From Prevotella communis (lineage in GTDB: Bacteria; Bacteroidota; Bacteroidia; Bacteroidales; Bacteroidaceae): a stretch of DNA of 64,000 nt. This document shows positions 27,367 through 35,629 of the stretch, one piece after another. Made by a program: the position numbers and the translations under genes. The stretch is from positions 620,001 through 684,000 of the forward strand of contig NZ_CP091794.1 in the NCBI RefSeq assembly GCF_022024175.1, read 5' to 3'. Position 1 is the stretch's first letter, and each line of letters begins with the position of its first letter. Below the pieces are notes generated by a model. The model searched no databases. It had not been told where the DNA came from and worked only from the letters and a program-made list of their open reading frames with translations.

Positions 27367-28530
27367 ATGAATACGAAATATGCATACGTGGATGAATTTG
27401 GAGCCTTCGGCTACAATTTTGAGAGCGAAGGTTGCTCTACACATTTTATTATTACGGCTATTATAGTAGATGAAGATGACGTCTCTACGGTAAAACAAAA
27501 TGTTGAAATAATCCGTAATAAATACTTTCCTAACGGTGAGATTAAGTCAAGTCGTATAGGTAAAGATCATCGTAAGCGTATTTCTATCTTAAACGAACTA
27601 AAAGTGTTGCCTTTTAAGATATTTGCATTGGTGTGTGATAAACGGAAAATTTTTGAACAGTCAGGCTTGAGATATAAACAAACGTTTTATAAATTTATAA
27701 ATAATCTCGCCTACCAAGAGTTGAGGACTAGTTTCAGTAATTTGGTTATTTCTGCAGATGAGGTTGGAGAAAATGAATATTTAAAGTCTTTTGCAAAATA
27801 CATAAGAGAACGTGAAGTTCCTTTATCTCTTTTTGATAAAAGTCTTTTCCGATTTGAAAATAGCAAAGATAATTTGATTATTCAGGTTGCAGATGTTGTC
27901 GCTGGCTCACTTGCATATAATTACGATGAGCATAAAAAAGTAAAGGCAAATGGAAATAATTACAGATCCATCTTGTCATCTAAGATTCTTATGATAAAGG
28001 AGTTTCCGCAGACATTTGAGTCCTTTGATATTCTTCATAATGATCTGAATCCTCAATATAATGCTCAGATTGCGGATATATGTTATAGGAGAGCTAAATT
28101 ATTTATGGAAAAACATAAAGATTCAGATGAAATAGAAGTAAAACAGCAAGTTGCAGTTCTTGACTATCTGTTATTCCGTTTTATGAATAGGTCTCCTCGC
28201 AAGTACATTCCGACAAAGGAATTATTAAATCAGCTCTGCTATTTAGGATTTGATAGAATGCCTATTCAAGCATTCCGTGCAAAGATTATTGCAAAACTTA
28301 GAGATGATGGAGTAATTATTTCTAGCAGTCCCGATGGCTATAAAATACCTTCTTCAGAAGAAGAATTAGAGGATTTTGTTAATCGTGGTAAAACGATCAT
28401 CCTTCCGATGCTTTCACGCTTAAAGAAGTGCAATGACATTATCAAACTGGGGACATCCGGTGGTATAGATTTATTTCAAAGGGCAGAATACCAGGTATTA
28501 GCAAACATGTTTAAAGAACACAACAATTGA
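27367..28530 (+). CDS. DUF3800 protein nested in the restriction operon
   Basis: 387 residues from the ATG at 27367; a TTG at 27358 is in frame but less likely. The N-terminal DUF3800 domain opens YAYVDEFGAFGY and contains further acidic motifs (LVISADEVGENEY; IIQVADVVAGSLAYN) consistent with a metal-binding RNase-H-like nuclease fold, though catalysis is not proven. The C-terminal ~120 residues look like a winged helix (SPRKYIPTKELLNQLCYLGF ... AKLRDDGVIISS). It follows hsdS by 10 bp and is clearly co-transcribed. Codon use is A/T-rich. Confidence 0.8.
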   Translation: MNTKYAYVDEFGAFGYNFESEGCSTHFIITAIIVDEDDVSTVKQNVEIIRNKYFPNGEIKSSRIGKDHRKRISILNELKVLPFKIFALVCDKRKIFEQSGLRYKQTFYKFINNLAYQELRTSFSNLVISADEVGENEYLKSFAKYIREREVPLSLFDKSLFRFENSKDNLIIQVADVVAGSLAYNYDEHKKVKANGNNYRSILSSKILMIKEFPQTFESFDILHNDLNPQYNAQIADICYRRAKLFMEKHKDSDEIEVKQQVAVLDYLLFRFMNRSPRKYIPTKELLNQLCYLGFDRMPIQAFRAKIIAKLRDDGVIISSSPDGYKIPSSEEELEDFVNRGKTIILPMLSRLKKCNDIIKLGTSGGIDLFQRAEYQVLANMFKEHNN

Positions 28531-28534
28531 TAAT

Positions 28535-29458
28535 ATGGATAAATTAGGCAAGATGATAAGAATTACCGATTTAAGGTCGGTATGGCCTCATGAGGCTAAT
28601 GATTTCACAAAGTGGTTGGCACAAGAAGAGAATCTTTCGCTACTAAGTGATGCTATTGATATCGACTTGGAATTTGAGGAGAGAGAATCTTCTGTAGGTA
28701 GTTTTAATGTGGATATCTATGCGAAGGAAGTAGGAACTAATCGTCGCGTAATCATAGAGAATCAGCTTGAAGATACCAATCACGACCATCTTGGCAAACT
28801 AATTACCTATGCTTCAGGAAAAGGGGCTGAAGTCATTGTGTGGATAGTAAAGCGAGCACGCGACGAACATCGCCAAGCCATCGAATGGCTAAACCAGCAT
28901 ACGGATAGTAATATCGGCTTTTTCCTGTTGGAGATTGAGCTTTGGCAGATTGGTGATTCTATGAAGGCACCACGCTTTAATGTTGTGGAGAAACCAAATG
29001 ACTGGTCGAAAACATTGAAGACAATCGACGGACTGTCGAATACAGAATTGCTTAAACTCGAGTTTTGGAATGGCTTTAATGATGCTATGAGTAATAATGA
29101 TGTGTTTAAACATCATTTCCGTGCACGTAAAGCATCCCCTCAGCATTGGTATGATTTGAGCATTGGAAGTTCTGCTTATCATATATGTCTCACCATTAAT
29201 ACTCAGAAGCAATGCATTGGCGCTGACATTTATATTGATGACGACAAGGATTTGTTTGCACAGTTCAAGAGTCATAGGGATGAAATTGCAACCATGCTTA
29301 ATAGTGAAGTGGATTGGCGAGAAGCAAAGAAAGCTTGCCGAATCTGTATATCAACTGATATCAACCCTAAGAAACGAGAATTATGGGCCAAGTCCTATAA
29401 TTGGTTCTTGGAAAAAGCTATCATATATAAGGATATAGCGGCTAAATATGGAAAGTAA
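28535..29458 (+). CDS. DUF4268 protein with PD-(D/E)XK-type nuclease core
   Basis: 307 residues. The N-terminal half carries a nuclease-like core: Asp in GSFNVDIYAKE and an ExQ in RVIIENQLEDTNHDHLGKLITYASG, as in the PD-(D/E)XK superfamily. The C-terminal half is the DUF4268 domain (WNGFNDAMSNNDVFKHHFRARK ... SSAYHICLTIN). Such proteins occur beside restriction systems; the substrate is unknown. Its TAA stop overlaps the ATG of the next gene by one base. Confidence 0.8.
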   Translation: MDKLGKMIRITDLRSVWPHEANDFTKWLAQEENLSLLSDAIDIDLEFEERESSVGSFNVDIYAKEVGTNRRVIIENQLEDTNHDHLGKLITYASGKGAEVIVWIVKRARDEHRQAIEWLNQHTDSNIGFFLLEIELWQIGDSMKAPRFNVVEKPNDWSKTLKTIDGLSNTELLKLEFWNGFNDAMSNNDVFKHHFRARKASPQHWYDLSIGSSAYHICLTINTQKQCIGADIYIDDDKDLFAQFKSHRDEIATMLNSEVDWREAKKACRICISTDINPKKRELWAKSYNWFLEKAIIYKDIAAKYGK

Positions 29459-30864
29459 TGAACAATAAAAACATGGCAGAAGACAAAGATATAAATTACG
29501 AATTGTTTAATCCTGAAGAGATTCAGTCACCCTTTGATAGTATCAAGGAGGTGGATGCTGAAGGGCGTGAGTGGTGGAATTCGCGCAGACTGGCTCGTCT
29601 GCTGGGCTACATGAAATACTGGAACTTCGAGCGGCTGATGGATAAGGTGGCTACGTTCCTGCAACAGGAGAAGGGACTTGACTTGAAAGAACACATGGTG
29701 GAGATAGAGGAGATGGCCCAGTTGAACAATGGCGGTTATCGTCAGGTGACTTCATTTCTTCTCTCACGTACAGCCTGTGTTGCCATCGCCCTGAATGCAG
29801 ACAAGAAGAAACCCATTGTCAAGGTTGCCCAGGAATACTTCATGCAGAAGATGGACTCGAAGGCACTGGCCACAAGTATCGAGGGGAACGTCCTGATTTA
29901 TCGCACAAGTACGGGTAAGGTGAATGTTAGTGTACTGTTCAACAATGATACGTTCTGGCTGTCGCAAAAACGGATGTCAGAATTGTATAATGTGACCATT
30001 CAGGATATCAGTTACCATCTGATACAGATTAATGACAGTGGTGAGTTGCAAATGTCCACAGCTATCAAAAAAATTTTGATTCCTTCGGACAATTGCGATG
30101 ATACGGGCACGATTCTCTACAACTTGGATGCCATCATCGCCGTTGGCTATCGCGTAAACAGCTATGAGGCCACACAGTTCCGCATCTGGGCTCGCGAGGT
30201 ATTGAAGGAATACATCAAAAAGGGATATGTGCTGGATGATGAGCGGTTGAAAGGTAAGAATCCGTTTGGCGCTGACTACTTTGAGGACTTGCTGGATCGC
30301 ATCCGCGAGATTCGAACCTCTGAGCGTCGCTATTATCAGAAGATAACGGATATCTATGCCGAGTGCAGTAGCGACTATGACCCCAAGAGCGATGTAACGA
30401 AAACGTTCTATAAGACCGTTCAGAACATGATGCACTATGCTGTAAGTCACCAGACGGCAGCAGAGATTGTTTACAATCGCGCCAATGCCGAGAAGCCGCA
30501 CATGGGATTGACAACATGGAAGAATGCCCCAGACGGACGTGTGGTGAAGAGCGACGTGACCATTGCCAAGAATTACTTGTCAGAGAAAGAGGTGGAAGAG
30601 TTGAATCTATTGACGACGGCCTTCCTGAATTTGGCAGAGAGAAGGGCAAGGCGACATTTGATTACAACAATGGCAGAATGGAAGCAGGTATTGGAACAAT
30701 ATCTGAAAGTGTCAGATGCCGACATACTGCCAGATGCCGGCTCTATTAGCCATGAAGAAGCAGAAGCCAAGGCTTTGGGAGAATACGAAAAATTCTGGAG
30801 GCTACAAGACAAGACATTCCTATCTGACTTTGACAGATTTATTGAGGGACTTGAGACGAATTAA
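29458..30864 (+). CDS. DinD-like domain fused to RhuM-family protein
   Basis: 468 residues with two recognisable parts. Residues about 20-140 resemble the DinD/BRO-N-type domain of DNA-damage-inducible proteins (EWWNSRRLARLLGYMKYWNF ... VAIALNADKKKPIVKVAQEYF). Residues about 145-460 match the RhuM family (YRTSTGKVNVSVLFNNDTFWLSQ; YNLDAIIAVGYRVNSYEATQFRIWA; LKEYIKKGYVLDDERLKG). RhuM proteins normally stand alone at about 330 residues. The function of either part is not established. It sits between the DUF4268 gene and hsdR on one transcript. Confidence 0.8.
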   Translation: MNNKNMAEDKDINYELFNPEEIQSPFDSIKEVDAEGREWWNSRRLARLLGYMKYWNFERLMDKVATFLQQEKGLDLKEHMVEIEEMAQLNNGGYRQVTSFLLSRTACVAIALNADKKKPIVKVAQEYFMQKMDSKALATSIEGNVLIYRTSTGKVNVSVLFNNDTFWLSQKRMSELYNVTIQDISYHLIQINDSGELQMSTAIKKILIPSDNCDDTGTILYNLDAIIAVGYRVNSYEATQFRIWAREVLKEYIKKGYVLDDERLKGKNPFGADYFEDLLDRIREIRTSERRYYQKITDIYAECSSDYDPKSDVTKTFYKTVQNMMHYAVSHQTAAEIVYNRANAEKPHMGLTTWKNAPDGRVVKSDVTIAKNYLSEKEVEELNLLTTAFLNLAERRARRHLITTMAEWKQVLEQYLKVSDADILPDAGSISHEEAEAKALGEYEKFWRLQDKTFLSDFDRFIEGLETN

Positions 30865-30884
30865 GACTAAAAACTAAAGAGCTT

Positions 30885-33800
30885 ATGTCAAACTTTAACG
30901 AACACAGTCTGGAAATGGCCATCATGGAGCTGTTTGAACAACAAGGCTACAGCTACGTGAATGGCGAGACAATCCACAAGGAATTGTCTGAGGTGCTGCT
31001 ACGTGACGATCTGCGGATGTATCTGATGGACAGATACAGCAAGGAGGGAATAACGCCACTGGAGGTGGAACGCGTGCTAGCCAAGTTGACTGCTGATAAT
31101 GGTGCGCCATTCTATATACAGAATGCGCAGACGTACAGGCTGATGACAGAGGGCTTTGCCATTAAGCGTGAAGATGCCTCGAAGCCAGACTTGTTCGTGG
31201 AGGTAATTGACTTTGAGAACGTAGACAGAAATATCTTCAAGGTGGTAAACCAGTTGGAGATAAAGGGTACGCAGAAACGTATTCCTGATGGCATTGTGTA
31301 TGTAAACGGTCTGCCTGTAGTGGTGCTGGAGTTCAAGAGCACCGTCAAGACAGATGCTACCATCATGAATGCCTATACGCAGTTGACTGTGCGCTATCGC
31401 AGGGATATACCGGAGTTGTTCCGTTATAATGCCTTCGTCGTGATTAGCGACGGTGTGAACAATAAATATGGTGCGCTATTTGCTGACTATGACTTCTTCT
31501 ACGCCTGGCGAAAAATAGAGCGAACGGATAAACCTGGCGATGGTATCGATACGCTGCATACGATGATGCAGGGATTGTTCCGCAAGGAGCGACTGCTGAG
31601 CGTGATTAAGGACTTTGTGTTCTTCCCAGATAATTCAAAAAACGAGCTGAAGATAGTATGTCGCTATCCGCAGTTCTTTGCTACGCATAGGCTCTATGAG
31701 AATATTCTGGAGCACTCGCATATCAATATTCTTGGTGATGGTAAAGGCGGAACATACTTTGGCGCTACAGGATGCGGTAAGAGCTTGACGATGCTTTTCC
31801 TGACACGTATGCTGATGCGCAGTAGGCATTTGGCCTCACCAACCATCGTACTGATTACTGACCGTACAGACCTTGACGACCAACTATCAGGGCAGTTCCT
31901 GAATGCCAAGCAGTTTATTGGCGATGAGACCGTCATCAATGTTGAGACTCGCAGGGAGCTTGGTGAACTATTGAGAGGCAGAAAGAGTGGCGGCGTGTTT
32001 CTGACTACGATACAGAAATTCAGCGAGGATACAGACTTGCTGTCAGAGCGTGCGAATATCATCTGTATATCTGATGAGGCTCATCGTTCGCAGGCCAACG
32101 TGGAGCAGAACGTGAAGATTACGGAAAAGGGCGTTAAACGCAGTTATGGTTTTGCCAAATATCTGCACGACTCGCTGCCTAATGCTACTTATGTTGGCTT
32201 TACGGGTACGCCTATCGATGCCACTATCGATGTGTTTGGCGATGTGGTGGATAGCTACTCGATGACAGAATCGGTAGCTGATGGCATTACGCGTAGAATT
32301 GTGTATGAAGGTCGTGCTGCCAAGGTGTTTGCTGATGGTAAGCAATTGCAGGAGATTGAGAACTATTACAAGAAGTGTGAGGAGGAAGGTGCCAACGAAT
32401 ATCAGATAGAGGAGAGTAAGAAGGCCGTTACGCAGATGAACATGATTCTGGGCGATCCTCAGCGACTGGCTGTGGTGGCTAAGGATTTTGTGGAGCATTA
32501 CGAAAAACGAATAGAAGAAGGCAGTACCGTTTGTGGCAAGGCCATGTTTGTTTGCGCTAGTCGTCAGATAGCCTATGACCTTTATAAGCAGATTGTTGCT
32601 TTACGTCCAGAGTGGGAAGAAGAACGCATCAAGATGGTGATGACCCGTTCGAAGGATGATGAGCCACGACTCTATGAATTGCTTGGTACTGATGAAGACA
32701 GGAAGAAGCTGGATTTGAAGTTTAAAGATCCAGACTCTGACTTTAAGATAGCAATTGTGGTGGATATGTGGATTACAGGATTCGATGCGCCGTGCCTTGA
32801 CACGATGTATATCGATAAACCGCTACAGAAACACACACTCATCCAAACCATATCGCGCGTCAATCGTGTTTACGAAGGTAAGGACAAAGGCTTGGTAGTT
32901 GACTACCTTGGCATCAAGAGCAACATGAACAATGCCCTGAAGCAATATGCAGGAGGTGGAGATTTGGGTGAGAATATTGAAACTATCGAGAAGTCGCTAA
33001 CGATGGTCAAGGACGAGCTTGACATATTGAAACGTCTGTTTGCTCAGTTTGATTATTCAAAGTTTACTACTGGTACCCCGTTGGAGCAATTGGAGTGCTT
33101 AAAGCGGGCTGCTGAGTTTATCCAGAGTACTGAGAAAACTCAGAATCTGTTTATGGGGCACGTAAAGAAATTGAAGTCGGCATTTAATATCTGTTCCAAT
33201 CACGATGAGATTACCGATGAGGACAGAGAGAATATCCACTTCTTTACAGGTGTGCGCTCCATCATCTATAAATTGACAAAGGGTGATGCTCCTGACGTAA
33301 CTCAGATGAATCGCAAGGTGAGTCAGATGCTGGAGAAAGCCTTGCTGGCAGATGGAGTAGAAGAGGTGGCTCAAGTGAATGTCAATTCAAAAGACATCGA
33401 CCTGCTGAGTGAGGACTATATGGCCAGACTTGAAAAACTGGATATGCCCAACACCAAGGTGAAGTTGATGGAGAAACTGCTTAGAACGGTCATCAACGAG
33501 TTTAAAAAGGTGAATAAGATGAAGGGCGTTGACTTTACCAAGCGTCTGAACTCTCTGGTAGACAAATACAACGATCGTAGCGATAATGCCATATTTGCGC
33601 GGGAGGTACTTGACGAGGTGGCCAAGCAGATGGCAGAACTGCTGAAAGAGGTGAATAAGGAGAAGAAATCATTCAAGGATTTAGGCATCTCGTACGAGGA
33701 GAAGGCTTTCTATGATATTCTGAAGGAGATTGCCCATAAGTTTGGGTTCGAGTATCCAGAGGACAAGCTGCTGGCACTTTCTGCTGATGTAAAGAAGATG

Positions 33801-34331
33801 ATTGACGATAAGTCGAAGTATACAGACTGGGCCAACCGTACTGATATTAAGGCAGAGCTTCAGATGGATTTGATCCTGATTCTTGCAGAGCACGGTTACC
33901 CTCCTGTACCCCAAGATGATGTGTTTAAAGAGATTTTTGAGCAGGCTGAGAACTTCAAGAAGTATGAGAAGGCTGAAAGTGAAGAAGACTCGACAGATGT
34001 TGTTGAACTTGCCCAGCAGATGAGTTTGATAGATGCATTTACGGCTGGTGAGGTAAGTAAAGTGCTTATGAATGTAGAGGATGATAGAGAGGTTCGCAAC
34101 CTGATATTTAATTTGCTTCAAGTGGATTGTGAGATGAGCGACTTGAGTATCCAGGAAGAGGTCATCAATAAGTTTGGCGAGAGGTATGGAGGCATGAAAC
34201 TCAACGACTGGCGTCATATCATCGAGGCATACACCTCGATGATTAGACCAAACATGAAGGATCCTGCTTCAGAAGAAAAGGCCAGAACAATCCAAATGCA
34301 AATCCCGAAGGCCGCAGAAGAGGATGTCTAG
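30885..34331 (+). CDS. hsdR: Type I restriction endonuclease subunit R
   Basis: 1148 residues. The N-terminal PD-(D/E)XK nuclease has Asp in RIPDGIVYVNG (about 135) and the ExK of VVLEFKSTVK (about 150). The translocase follows: Walker A GATGCGKSLTM (about 295), DEAH box ISDEAHRSQ (about 396), motif III YVGFTGTPID, and motif VI HTLIQTISRVNRVYEGKDKG. The C-terminal helical part binds the HsdM/HsdS core. It translocates and cuts unmodified DNA. All catalytic motifs are intact. The boundary repeat R1 starts 9 bp after the stop. Confidence 0.97.
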   Translation: MSNFNEHSLEMAIMELFEQQGYSYVNGETIHKELSEVLLRDDLRMYLMDRYSKEGITPLEVERVLAKLTADNGAPFYIQNAQTYRLMTEGFAIKREDASKPDLFVEVIDFENVDRNIFKVVNQLEIKGTQKRIPDGIVYVNGLPVVVLEFKSTVKTDATIMNAYTQLTVRYRRDIPELFRYNAFVVISDGVNNKYGALFADYDFFYAWRKIERTDKPGDGIDTLHTMMQGLFRKERLLSVIKDFVFFPDNSKNELKIVCRYPQFFATHRLYENILEHSHINILGDGKGGTYFGATGCGKSLTMLFLTRMLMRSRHLASPTIVLITDRTDLDDQLSGQFLNAKQFIGDETVINVETRRELGELLRGRKSGGVFLTTIQKFSEDTDLLSERANIICISDEAHRSQANVEQNVKITEKGVKRSYGFAKYLHDSLPNATYVGFTGTPIDATIDVFGDVVDSYSMTESVADGITRRIVYEGRAAKVFADGKQLQEIENYYKKCEEEGANEYQIEESKKAVTQMNMILGDPQRLAVVAKDFVEHYEKRIEEGSTVCGKAMFVCASRQIAYDLYKQIVALRPEWEEERIKMVMTRSKDDEPRLYELLGTDEDRKKLDLKFKDPDSDFKIAIVVDMWITGFDAPCLDTMYIDKPLQKHTLIQTISRVNRVYEGKDKGLVVDYLGIKSNMNNALKQYAGGGDLGENIETIEKSLTMVKDELDILKRLFAQFDYSKFTTGTPLEQLECLKRAAEFIQSTEKTQNLFMGHVKKLKSAFNICSNHDEITDEDRENIHFFTGVRSIIYKLTKGDAPDVTQMNRKVSQMLEKALLADGVEEVAQVNVNSKDIDLLSEDYMARLEKLDMPNTKVKLMEKLLRTVINEFKKVNKMKGVDFTKRLNSLVDKYNDRSDNAIFAREVLDEVAKQMAELLKEVNKEKKSFKDLGISYEEKAFYDILKEIAHKFGFEYPEDKLLALSADVKKMIDDKSKYTDWANRTDIKAELQMDLILILAEHGYPPVPQDDVFKEIFEQAENFKKYEKAESEEDSTDVVELAQQMSLIDAFTAGEVSKVLMNVEDDREVRNLIFNLLQVDCEMSDLSIQEEVINKFGERYGGMKLNDWRHIIEAYTSMIRPNMKDPASEEKARTIQMQIPKAAEEDV

Positions 34332-34339
34332 AGTCCATA

Positions 34340-34363
34340 GGGGACGGGTGAGTGTCTCGCTCC
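34340..34363 (+). repeat. Boundary repeat R1 (GGGGACGGGTGAG...)
   Basis: 24-bp core identical to the cores at 34787-34810 and 35198-35221; it lies just after the hsdR stop. Confidence 0.9.
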
Positions 34364-34798
34364 TGTGATGACTGGGTACTGGAACTGCTATCTCTTTATA
34401 TTGTCGCGACAGTGTCACGACAATCTCTGATACAGGATTTACGTCAAATCATTGAGCAGGCGCGTGTTCGTGTAACTGCTACTGCCAACTATGCCCAGAC
34501 CATGATGTATTGGCATATAGGCGAGCGCATCAATCGCGAAGTGCATGATAGTCAGCGCGCTGAGTATGGAAAGCAAATTGTGTCGCAGGTTGCGACACAA
34601 TTACAAGAAGAATATGGAAAGAAAGGATTTGAGACACCAAGTATCAGAAGAATGATGCAGTTTGCTAATTTTTTTGCTGATGAACAGATTGTCGCGCAGG
34701 CTGCGCGAAAATTGTCTTGGTCGCATTTTATTGAGGTTCTTCCGCTTAAAGATGACCTTCAGCGCGAGTTTTATATCACTACAGAAGGGGACGGGTGA
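34352..34798 (+). pseudogene. Truncated YhcG/DUF1016 N-terminal domain
   Basis: 148 codons from a GTG inside repeat R1. Residues about 25-145 match the DUF1016 N-terminal domain (YWHIGERINREV; EYGKQIV; IRRMMQFANFF; LSWSHFIEVLPLKDDLQREFY). The PD-(D/E)XK nuclease half that should follow is missing: the frame runs into repeat R2 and stops. The start is also odd, because the natural N-terminus has been replaced by repeat-derived codons. Three spots encoding IVATVSRQ-like peptides are DNA palindromes. Probably a non-functional fragment, although the helical domain alone could still fold. Confidence 0.75.
34400..34708. repeat. Three palindromes inside the DUF1016 fragment
   Basis: 34400-34424: ATTGTCGCGACA and its near-complement (one mismatch). 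34576-34602: AATTGTGTCGCA with a perfect 12-bp complement around GGT. 34692-34708: TCGCGCA with TGCGCGA around GGC. All three encode related peptides (IVATVSRQ, IVSQVATQ, IVAQAARK). Confidence 0.7.
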
Positions 34799-34810
34799 GT
34801 GTCTCGCTCC
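34787..34810 (+). repeat. Boundary repeat R2
   Basis: Same 24-bp core as R1. Together with R3 it shares a longer identical block of about 45 bp that extends from CAGAAG before the core to GATGGAAGATGTCTGA after it. It truncates the DUF1016 gene. Confidence 0.9.
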
Positions 34811-34866
34811 GATGGAAGATGTCTGATGTCTGAAGGCCGATGGCGGGAGATGTAAGAGGGAAGATG
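34811..34866. repeat. GATGNCT-type heptamer array
   Basis: Eight 7-bp units (gatggaa, gatgtct, gatgtct, gaaggcc, gatggcg, ggagatg, taagagg, gaagatg). Similar arrays are at 35222-35263 and 35487-35542; a 23-bp stretch starting gatggcggga is identical at 34839 and 35501. Confidence 0.75.
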
Positions 34867-34932
34867 TTTGATAAGGTGCTCATCATTCTTCGACAAGCGA
34901 AGCGGCAGAGCCGAGCGGACCCAACTAAAATA

Positions 34933-34962
34933 CGGCAGGTTATCAACATGATACCTGCCGTT
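34933..34962 (-). terminator. Hairpin terminator of the HicB-like remnant
   Basis: ACGGCAGG pairs with CCTGCCGT and inner TATC with GATA, with one bulged base. On the minus strand it is followed by ATTTTAG, a weak U tract. Confidence 0.55.
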
Positions 34963-34981
34963 GTACATCTATAAATAAGTG

Positions 34982-35193
34982 TTATTCCACAGCAATAAGT
35001 TCACGGCCTATTTTGTGCAGACCTTCAACGATGCGACGGCGCTGTTCTGGACGAGGCTTTTTAATACCGTTGGCATAGTGGCTCAGCTGGTGCTGATTGA
35101 TACCTGAAACACGGCTGATTGCAGCAATGGAGGCATAAGGAGAGCACATCTGCAGCAAGGCTGCGGCATCCAGATGGTACTCGAATTCGGGGC
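34982..35193 (-). pseudogene. C-terminal remnant of a HicB-like antitoxin
   Basis: About 70 codons in one frame, ending at the TAA at 34982-34984 and lost at repeat R3. The conserved part is a helix-turn-helix (ISRVSGINQHQLSHYANGIK ... PEQRRRIVEGLHKIGRELIAVE), as in the C-terminus of HicB-type antitoxins. The antitoxin N-terminal half and any HicA toxin are absent from the window. It is interpreted as a degraded toxin-antitoxin remnant. Confidence 0.6.
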
Positions 35194-35197
35194 AGAA

Positions 35198-35221
35198 GGG
35201 GACGGGTGAGTGTCTCGCTCC
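35198..35221 (+). repeat. Boundary repeat R3
   Basis: Third identical copy of the 24-bp core, directly against the lost 5' end of the HicB-like remnant. Confidence 0.9.
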
Positions 35222-35263
35222 GATGGAAGATGTCTGAAGGCTGATGTCTGAAGGCTGATGTCA
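35222..35263. repeat. GATGTCT/GAAGGCT heptamer array
   Basis: Six 7-bp units (gatggaa, gatgtct, gaaggct, gatgtct, gaaggct, gatgtca) following R3, as after R2. Confidence 0.75.
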
Positions 35264-35318
35264 TATTAACCTGTCAACAGATTCTAGTCGTGAGATAGAA
35301 AACTGACAACCTAAATCA

Positions 35319-35474
35319 GCTCCTAGCCAGCTCTTAGGCAGCAATCACTCTCCTCCTAGGCTGCTCCTAAGCTGCTCCATGGAGCAGGCTAGAAGCAGGC
35401 TAGGGTATGGCTAGAGTAAGGCTAGACTATGGCTAGACTATGGCTGGAGTAAGGCTAGACTATGGCTAAAGCGA
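35319..35474. repeat. 11-bp phased CTAG array with central palindrome
   Basis: Fourteen consecutive 11-bp units. A CTAG-type tetramer starts every 11 bp from 35323 to 35466: CTAG, TTAG, (TCAC), CTAG, CTAA, CATG, five CTAG, CTGG, CTAG, CTAA. The right eight units are GGCTAGASTAW-like (starts 35387, 35398, ... 35464). The left units are GCTCCTAGCCA-like, i.e. the reverse orientation. The switch point is a perfect 16-bp palindrome CTGCTCCATGGAGCAG (35372-35387). Eleven bp is not a multiple of three and no ORF fits; it is non-coding. Confidence 0.92.
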
Positions 35475-35486
35475 GGGAAGAAGTCT

Positions 35487-35542
35487 GATGGCTGATGGCT
35501 GATGGCGGGAGATGTAAGAGGGATGATGTAAGATGGAAGAAG
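35487..35542. repeat. GATGGCT heptamer array
   Basis: Eight 7-bp units (gatggct twice, gatggcg, ggagatg, taagagg, gatgatg, taagatg, gaagaag), related to 34811-34866. Confidence 0.7.
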
Positions 35543-35576
35543 AAAATTCTCTTCAAAAACTGTAACATTTTCAGTT

Positions 35577-35612
35577 TTTGCATACTATATTGGTAGAAAA
35601 GTATTACTTTTG
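35577..35612 (+). promoter_or_regulatory. Probable promoter of the broken AlbA-type gene
   Basis: TTTG (35577-35580) and TACTTTTG (35605-35612), 24 bp apart, slightly longer than ideal; the ATG is at 35630. Confidence 0.45.
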
Positions 35613-35629
35613 CAAGCGAAATTGAAAAT

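Noticed and set aside
34864..34974. 36-codon plus-strand ORF in the degraded region
   Set aside because: It runs through the hairpin terminator of the HicB-like remnant and has no promoter or conserved look.
35319..35474. Possible replication iterons or CRISPR
   Set aside because: No Rep gene, DnaA-box cluster or spacers; unit length is 11 bp. Kept only as a phased array of unknown role.
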